A DNA stretch of 43,837 nucleotides, from the NCBI GenBank assembly GCA_024195585.1, contig SWBL01000388.1:1-43837 (forward strand), read 5' to 3'. Position 1 is the stretch's first letter, and each line of letters starts with the position of its first letter. The notes beneath the pieces were generated by a model. That model saw only the letters and a program-made list of their open reading frames with translations, was not told the origin of the DNA and did no database searches. This document shows positions 37,672 through 43,837 of this stretch, one piece after another. Made by a program: the position numbers and the translations under genes. The stretch comes from Aureobasidium sp. EXF-3400. Taxonomy: Eukaryota; Ascomycota; Dothideomycetes; Dothideales; Saccotheciaceae.

Positions 37672-39472
37672 TTACTCAAGCCCCAGAAGATCCTCCAATT
37701 CTTCGGGACTGAGAGTGCTCTTCCTGCGCTTCGGCCTGCCTTGAATCTTGGTCTTCTTCGCAGGACTTCGCAGCTTGTTCATCTCCTCATCGAGGTCGAT
37801 GTCAATTTGCGAGTCCTCGTCCGGGCCCTTGGTTGGTGCTCCACCTGCAGCTTCAGCTTCAACTTGTGCAAGGCGCAGCTTTTCCTCGACCGACATTCGA
37901 GAACCATCTTCTTCCCGATACTCTTCGTCTTCCCCTTGCGGCAAGTGCTCCGATGGAGAATCCACAGGTCTTCGTGGCGGTGAAGAGCCGCGTGATTGAG
38001 AAGGCTATACTTTCGTTAACTAAAGTACTGTGCACATGCGGCTAGGCAATGGTACTTACAAGTCTGTCATGTGAGCCAGCGGACGGAGTGAGGTCTAGTT
38101 GGCGGCGTGTGGGAAGCGAGGATCTGGTTGCAGGAGCCTTCACGAAGAGAGGCGTATCGAGGGTGCCTGTGGCTGACTCGGCCGGATCGGTGTTCTCGGA
38201 GGCATCCATGGCAAATGCAACTTTGCGCGGTGATTGGACATTGTGGCTCATCTTATTGAGCGTACGCTGTCCTCGAGGGTTGAGGTTGAAAAACTCTGGT
38301 GGGTCTATGCTTCTCTGGGATTTTGCAGTACTTGGAGGGACTGCATGGCTTTCTGAAGGAGTCGGACTTAGAGTGTGAATGCCGCTATCATGATCACTGT
38401 TGGAGCTAGCATGTTGACTGGTGCGGAGCTTCTGAGCAGTCGGGGGGGCCTCGAGACCGACACCCAATCCAAGACCCTTCTTAAGTTCGTCGAGGTTGAT
38501 GGTGTCGCCGCTCTTTTCCAGCCTTGTGCACCAGCCGTTCATCATCAAGAGCAGATCTCTCCACCTTGCCTCCATCTGGTCCCAGCCTTCTCTGAGCCGC
38601 GCTATCTCATCGTCTCTTGCTTCCACTTCATCCATTGAGACAAAGTTGGGATTTGTCAAGACAGTCTTGAGCGTATCAAGCATTGACTCAAGCTCTTCAG
38701 CGAGGGAACCATGTGCAAAGCCATCTTCGTTTTCGATGCCGTCAACGGTGTTGTCCAATTTCTGCTCTGGTACCCCGAGTAGTTCTCTTAACGTGGCAAG
38801 TGTTCCGCGAATCATCTCGATGAGAGCGTCGTTCTCATCGCTCAGACCAGAGCTTAGTTGTGTGAGGAAGTCGGTCGTCTCTTGCTTCAGATTGTACTCG
38901 GGGTCCGAAATGTCTCGTACTGAGGCGTTGAAGGAATGTGGGCCTCTGCCGCCGACAGAGATGGTGGGAGCAACAAGACCGCCTTTGTTGCCCCTCTGTT
39001 GGCCTTGGAGATGCGATTTGAGGCGCTCGATGTGCATGTCCCGCTTCCGCACATCGTTGGCACATTGTGTTTTGATCTGCGAAACGGATGCTTTCAGTCG
39101 GCCCAGTTGATCGTTCAGAGCTTTTGTGGTCGACTCGAGTTTGCGCATTTCGATCTTAGCGTTTCTGGCTTCGGTTTGTGCTTGCTGCAGGGAGCGCTCT
39201 TGGGCGTCGAGTCGGGTTTGTAGTCGTTCGAGGTCGCCATCTTTGCGGGTCTGGTCGGTTCGTAGAGTTCTCAGAGTCAAAGCAATCTGCTCGCGGTTCT
39301 CTTGGTCACGGTCGCGTCGCAAGAGCAGGTCGTGGACAAGGTTGATGATCTGAGCTCGTGTTTCTCGAGTCGGTTTGGCAAAGTCGAGAGGCTTGCTGTC
39401 GCGGAGAAGACCTCGAGCCAAGAGGAGATTGTTCAGGTATGTTGACGCCGTGTTAAGCGTGTCATGATCCAT
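37672..39472 (-). CDS. TINA/Msd1-like coiled-coil protein (ADIP family)
   Basis: Exon 1 is 39472..38060 and exon 2 is 38004..37672 (phase 0), giving 581 residues. The N terminus has the family signature TASTYLNNLLLARGLLRD and PLDFAKP, then a long coiled coil (about 60-155, with DGDLERLQTRLDAQERSLQQ and TKALNDQLGRLKASVSQIK). A second conserved helical block covers about 190-330 (DFLTQLSSGLSDENDALIEM, LEEELESMLDTLKTVL-type, WDQMEARWRDLLLMMNGWC). The C-terminal third is disordered, Ser/Pro-rich with TP/SP sites and an NLS (KKTKIQGRPKRRKS). Relatives are Afadin/α-actinin-binding proteins, S. pombe Msd1 and A. nidulans TINA, a NIMA-interacting spindle-pole protein that affects astral microtubules. 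Spindle-pole localisation is by family. Confidence 0.85.
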
Positions 39473-40307
39473 TGTGCGCGATGATGGTTTGCGAGTGTTT
39501 ATGTGGGCTGAACACTTTGCATTGGTTTGAATGACATGTCTGAATTTGCTGTTTGGTTGTGACGACGCTCATCAACAGATTGCCGCATCGGGAAGATAGC
39601 GTTGCCATGATCATGATCTCTCATCTCCCTCCCAGCCTTGGACTCATGCAGACATGCTTCTTTGCAACCTGCTGCCATAAGCATATCCATGCTCTTGCTT
39701 TTACAGACATCCATCTTGGCTAGCTCAAACTTAGGTCAGACATGAATTCTCCGAACTATTTGTGGTCAACGCATTCTGCGACATCTCATGTCTCGCTGCT
39801 CGGCCTTCGCTTTCATCGATCCAATGACGCCTGCGACTCAGAAAAATGTCCGAAGCGTCGAGAGTGGGGGATGCTAAAAATGCCGTCGGCTTGAGCCCTG
39901 CGGCACCTTGATCTTCACCAGCTTGGCAGTCTGTTGTCCTACATCTTCATGTTGTGTCGAGTTATTTCCTCAAGCTCGACTTTTTACAAAGAACAGGAGC
40001 CATCAATGCGTCTTACTTGCAGTACCAAAGTGTTGCTGTTTGGAGCGACCGAACGTTTCGAGTAAATCTGTAGTGTACACATGTCGATAGTTTAGCTGTA
40101 CCTGAGGATTGCTCGCATCAGGTACAGCCAGCCAGACTTTCGGCCCCTCAAACAACTCCGTTCGGACATGGTGGGGCAACAACATATCTAATGTTTGAGA
40201 CTCCCGGGATAGAAATGCCTTGACAGAAGTAGCTATATAGATACAGAGCTACTCGCCGTGGTCGTGATTTCAGAGTTCCCATTCATCACACATCCTTGAC
40301 CATCACC
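39473..40307. other. Intergenic between divergent TINA-like and scytalone dehydratase genes
   Basis: 835 bases holding two promoters. The melanin-gene core promoter is listed separately. Nothing else definite is visible, and open frames are short. Confidence 0.5.
40233..40241 (+). promoter_or_regulatory. TATA box of the scytalone dehydratase gene
   Basis: CTATATAGA lies about 70 bases before the ATG at 40308, a normal fungal TATA-to-start distance with a short leader. It is the clearest TATA element near any gene in the window, consistent with a strongly switched gene. Confidence 0.6.
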
Positions 40308-41087
40308 ATGACCAACTACCCATCACACGAGGGTATGTTAGATCCAAACATCGCAAACCCTCGCAGACACGCGCATGCTGCTTGAAGAACAAGATCTTCA
40401 GGCATAGCCAGTGTTCCGAGCGAGTGGTTTTTCGATCTGACCAGAAATGCTAATAACCTGTAGAAATGCTTGGCTGCATGGCCGCCTGCTTCAACTGGGC
40501 AGACAGCTACGACACCAAGGTGAGCATACGCGGACTTCTTGTCAATCCGAGTATCCAAGGGACTGACAATCTACCATAGGACTGGAAGAGACTCGAGACT
40601 GTCATTGCGCCCGAACTCATCATCGATTACCGTTCGTTCCTCGACAAGATCTGGGAGGCCATGCCTGCCGACGAATTCGTCAAGATGGCATCTGACCCTA
40701 ACGTGCTCGGCGACCCTCTTCTCAAGACCCAGCACTTTATTGGTGGCACTAGATGGGAGAAGGTCTCGGACACTGAGATCATTGGCTGGCACCAGCTTCG
40801 TGTACCTCACCAGAAGTACACTGATGAGTCCAGAGCAAAGGTTGCCGTCAAGGGTCACGCTCACAGCACCAACAAGCACTGGTACAAGAAGGTCGATGGC
40901 GAGTGGAAGTTCGCTGGACTGAGCCCTGATATCCGTTGGTTCGAGTACGACTTTGACAAGGTCTTTGCTAGCGGCAGAGATTCTTTCGGCGAGGCCAAGC
41001 AGGCTGCTGGTGAGTCGATTTTACTTACGTCCTTCTACGACCTGATGACTTACATTGATTGCACCAGGCATCCCCGAGAAGGCATAG
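40308..41087 (+). CDS. SCD1: Scytalone dehydratase (DHN-melanin biosynthesis)
   Basis: The enzyme dehydrates scytalone to 1,3,8-trihydroxynaphthalene and vermelone to DHN in the DHN-melanin pathway. Four exons (40308..40332, 40464..40519, 40580..41009, 41068..41087) give 176 residues, the usual size. The residues known from the Magnaporthe enzyme are all present, shifted by six: Y24 and D25 (WADSYD), Y44 (IDYRSF), H79 (TQHFIGGTRWEKVS), H104 (RVPHQKY), and S123 and N125 (GHAHSTNKHWYKK). Other strong motifs are FLDKIWEAMPADEF and FAGLSPDIRWFEYDFDK. Exons 1 and 4 are tiny (25 and 20 nt) but restore a start and an ending (GIPEKA) in frame. No polyketide synthase or hydroxynaphthalene reductase is in the window, so the pathway is not fully clustered here. 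It indicates a melanised fungus. Confidence 0.97.
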
Positions 41088-42393
41088 ATGGCCTAGAAAA
41101 ATATTCGATTTGAGTGATTACACACTTTGCATGGAGCCCGGCTGGGCCAGGGTCGATTGTCAATTTAGCGAATGAATGAATGAACCAGTTTTTATGTCTA
41201 TGCTTGAAGCTCCTGGACTGAGATGTCACTGTCACCTTGCTGGGCGATGCCGTGCGAGAAGCCCCGTGCTCATGAAGCCGCCGCCCAAAGGAGCAGCATC
41301 TGTCTCTCCTCCTGAATGCGCAATCGTGCGGCTAAACTTGGCAGCAATATAAAGATTGGAATGATGAAAAAGATTCGAGATTGATGAACCCGAATGCCGG
41401 TTCCGCCCCTATCTTTGACCATTCCCCCACAGGATCTTCGAGGTTGCGTCAGGCAGGAGCGATCTGCTTGCACACGTGATTTCATTGGGGCAACAACGGT
41501 CAACTTGGCAGTTTTCTGTGTCTCGACGTTGCTCGATCAAAGCTCCTCCCTGACTCCCTGTCGCGCGCAAACAGCATCTTTTCCTTGTGCTATTCCCGCG
41601 GTTCTTTCGTCGTCTTTCGTCTCGTCCTTTGCTTCCCGCTCCTGCTCTATTTGCACCCGTGCTGCCGGTATGTCGCTTTCCATTTTACTCATCCACAGTC
41701 ATCTCCCTCCCGACACCCTGGTAGCCGATCTTCATGACCAATGGCTTTCGCCATCCTCGATGGTGTCGCCATGAGGAGTTGCATCTGTCCGATCCCGTAT
41801 CCCATCTTCCATACCGTCTCGGCCGCTCCGTTCGGGTTCCTGAGCCACGCTCTCAGCATTGTCGCTATTGAGCTCGTGAGCACTTAAAGCTTTCGCGTCG
41901 CTGCCGCGAATCCTCGACCCCGCCGAGGCTGCCGAGCTGGCTTTTCACCACATTTCAGTCACAATCACCTCCCATCGCCACATCATCGCACTCCATCCTG
42001 CTAAGCTCATTGTCGAGCACCTGGTCCAATTCGCGCTAACTGAAGTGACAGCTTGCGAGTGAACTATTGTCAACAGACATTCCTTCGGCCCAAGTACGAC
42101 TCGTCTGAGCTTTCACCGTCTACATTCAGGAATTGCATCGGACAATACCCAACGTCTTCGATTCTTCACCTGTCTTTCCAAGCGATACATCACCAGCTTT
42201 ACCAAGCTTCCCTATAACTTGCGTCGATCATCAATCGCGACAAGCATATCTTATTCACTGCGCCGCACGATTTGTGAGTATGCGACACTCCGCTTCAACT
42301 CTTGTCTCAAGTCCTGTCACTGACCGGCCTCTCTCAGATCTCGGTCTCCCTAATCTATCTCGACTTTTGCGATAACATCCATCATCATCGAAA
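41088..42393. other. Long upstream region of the RRM gene, pyrimidine-rich
   Basis: 1.3 kb without a recognised gene. From about 41500 the plus strand is C/T-rich with many short frames. It probably contains the promoter and a long 5' leader of the RNA-binding protein gene, possibly with upstream ORFs or a leader intron. A 126-codon frame (41394..41774) lacks recognisable features. Confidence 0.45.
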
Positions 42394-43759
42394 ATGAGTT
42401 TCCAACAATTCGGCGACTCTTTCCAGGGTCAGCAACCCGAGGAATCTGGCGCTCCCGCCGCTCAGCCTCAGCAGCCCTCTATGGGTCAGCCCATTGAGTC
42501 CCAACAGGGCCAATTCCCTCCTACTCCCTCTGGCGCACCTGGATCCGCCCCCGGCCCTGGCTCTCAGTCCGGCGGCGAGCCCAAGACCACTTTGTGGTAC
42601 GTTAAATTTCGAATCTGAACGAAACAACGAACATCAGCTAAGACAGAATACAGGATGGGTGAGCTCGAGCCTTGGATCGATGAGAACTTCGTCAGAAGCG
42701 TCTGGTTCGGCATGGGCTACCAGGTCAACGTCAAGATGATCCGCGACAAATTCTCCGGGTGAGTAGCCTGAACACACCTTGGAAAGGATGGAATGCTAAC
42801 CATACTCGGCTAGAAGTAATGCTGGATACTGCTTCGTCGACTTTGAATCCCCCGACGCTGCCACCAAGGCTCTTCAGCTCAACGGCACTCTCATCCCCAA
42901 CTCAAACCGCCCCTTCAAGCTCAACTGGGCTTCGGGTGGCGGTCTTGCTGACCGCAGCCGTGACGACCGTGGTCCCGAGTACTCCATTTTCGTTGGCGAT
43001 CTCGGCCCTGAGGTCAACGAATACGTCCTCGTCAGCATTTTCCAGAACCGCTTCCCCAGCTGCAAGTCGGCCAAGATAATGTCGGACCCGATCAGCGGCC
43101 TTTCTCGCGGCTACGGTTTCGTCCGCTTCTCCGATGAGGCAGACCAACAGCGTGCCCTTACTGAGATGCAGGGCGTCTACTGCGGCAACAGACCCATGCG
43201 CATCAGCACTGCTACCCCCAAGAACAAGAACCAGCACGCCGGTCCTGGAGGTATGGGCGGTATGCCCGGTGGTCCCGTTGGCATGTACGGCATGGGCGCT
43301 CCTCCTCTTGGTTTCTACGGTGCTCCTCAGCCAATGAACCAGTTCACCGACCCTAACAACACCACCGTTTTCGTTGGCGGTCTTAGTGGCTACGTCACCG
43401 AGGATGAGCTCCGCTCCTTCTTCCAGGGCTTCGGTGAAATCACATACGTTAAGATTCCCCCCGGCAAGGGCTGCGGTTTCGTCCAGTTCGTTCAGCGCCA
43501 CGCTGCTGAGATGGCCATCAACCAAATGCAGGGCTACCCCATCGGTAACTCGCGTGTCCGCCTCAGCTGGGGTCGCAGCCAGAACAACTCTGGCCCTGCT
43601 GGCACTCCTTACCGCCCTGCTCCCCCACCACCAGTTTACCCATCCATGGGCATGCCTCCTCAACACCCTTACGGTGGCTTCGCCCCCATGAAAGTGAGTG
43701 GACAACAGCAGCAGCAACAGCAATTCTGGTCGCCAGATGCCTCTAACCATCAACAGTAA
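42394..43759 (+). CDS. Three-RRM RNA-binding protein (Nam8/Csx1/TIA-1-like); C terminus may extend beyond the window
   Basis: Exons are 42394..42596, 42654..42758 and 42814..43759, giving 417 residues if the TAA at 43757 is real. A Gln/Pro/Gly-rich N terminus is followed by RRM1 (about 66-150; LWMGELEPWIDENFVRSVWF, GYCFVDFES), RRM2 (about 158-235; YSIFVGDLGPEVNE, RGYGFVRFSDE) and RRM3 (about 286-357; TVFVGGLSGYVTEDELRSFF, KGCGFVQFVQ). RRM spacing and the W-MGELEPW start match the Nam8/Ngr1/Csx1 and TIA-1 group, which binds U-rich RNA and affects splicing or mRNA stability. A Gly/Met-rich linker joins RRM2 and RRM3, and the tail is Pro-rich with a short poly-Gln run (CAG/CAA repeat near 43706). 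The stop overlaps GTAAGC, a possible 5' splice site, so a last exon could lie outside. Confidence 0.9.
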
Positions 43760-43837
43760 GCAGTTTTTCCTTGAGCCTTGAGTGGTTTTTTAGCGGGAGT
43801 TGGACAGGTTCATGTGACTGGCTTTACTTCGACGAAT

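Noticed and set aside
38496..39110. 204-codon plus-strand frame
   Set aside because: It is antisense to the TINA-like coiled coil; Leu/Ser-rich shadow of Glu/Lys codons.
42902..43753. 283-codon minus-strand frame
   Set aside because: It is antisense to the RRM-coding exons, whose motifs are unambiguous.

Overview
The window is nuclear DNA from a filamentous ascomycete (Pezizomycotina). Most genes carry one to five short introns, typically 45-70 nt, with GTATGT/GTAAGT/GTACGT donors, CTRAC-like branch sites and AG acceptors. Several gene families are typical of this subphylum: an EsdC-like protein, a TINA/Msd1-like microtubule protein, a DUF1711/Ies4-like INO80 subunit, Zn2Cys6 regulators, and a scytalone dehydratase of DHN-melanin synthesis. 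A melanised dothideomycete is the most natural guess, but that is inference. No transposon, CRISPR array, phage or organelle sequence was seen. Spliced models were checked by reading frame, and their exon lengths sum to multiples of three except where noted.

Layout, left to right. 1-5130: the 5' end of eEF1B-gamma (with an intronic box C/D snoRNA), mitoribosomal uS9m, a cytochrome-b5-like/MAPR membrane protein, a small F-box-like protein and an unrecognised conserved protein. 5131-6907: a gene-poor stretch with a decayed tRNA-like relic. 6908-9228: TRM112 and a Rad60/Esc2-type SUMO-like-domain protein. 9512-14275: a divergent pair of MFS drug-type transporter and Zn2Cys6 regulator. 14560-15977: a MetE C-terminal-domain-like protein. 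16558-20223: a small secreted cysteine-motif protein, a PHD-finger protein and a second F-box-like paralogue. 20800-22099: a degenerate minisatellite and a small CxxC protein. 22403-25971: RRP17, tropomyosin and a securin-like candidate. 26416-27641: two tandem paralogues of unknown function. 28226-32231: a RanBPM/Gid1-type GID/CTLH subunit and an Ies4-like INO80 subunit. 33420-36646: a GH18 chitinase with a long N-terminal stalk and an EsdC-like glycogen-binding-domain protein. 37672-39472: a TINA-like coiled-coil protein. 40308-41087: scytalone dehydratase. 42394-end: a three-RRM RNA-binding protein.

Most genes are housekeeping functions with no operon-like logic. Local groupings that make sense are the divergent transporter/regulator pair and the divergent tropomyosin/securin-like pair. 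The clearest non-coding gene is an snR38-like snoRNA in an eEF1B-gamma intron, the same host gene as in budding yeast. I did not find a convincing previously undescribed multi-gene system. The most useful loose ends are two genes whose best GTAAGT donor gives the wrong frame, a tandem pair of lineage-type proteins, a GC-AG intron, introns that can be translated when retained, and the minisatellite.
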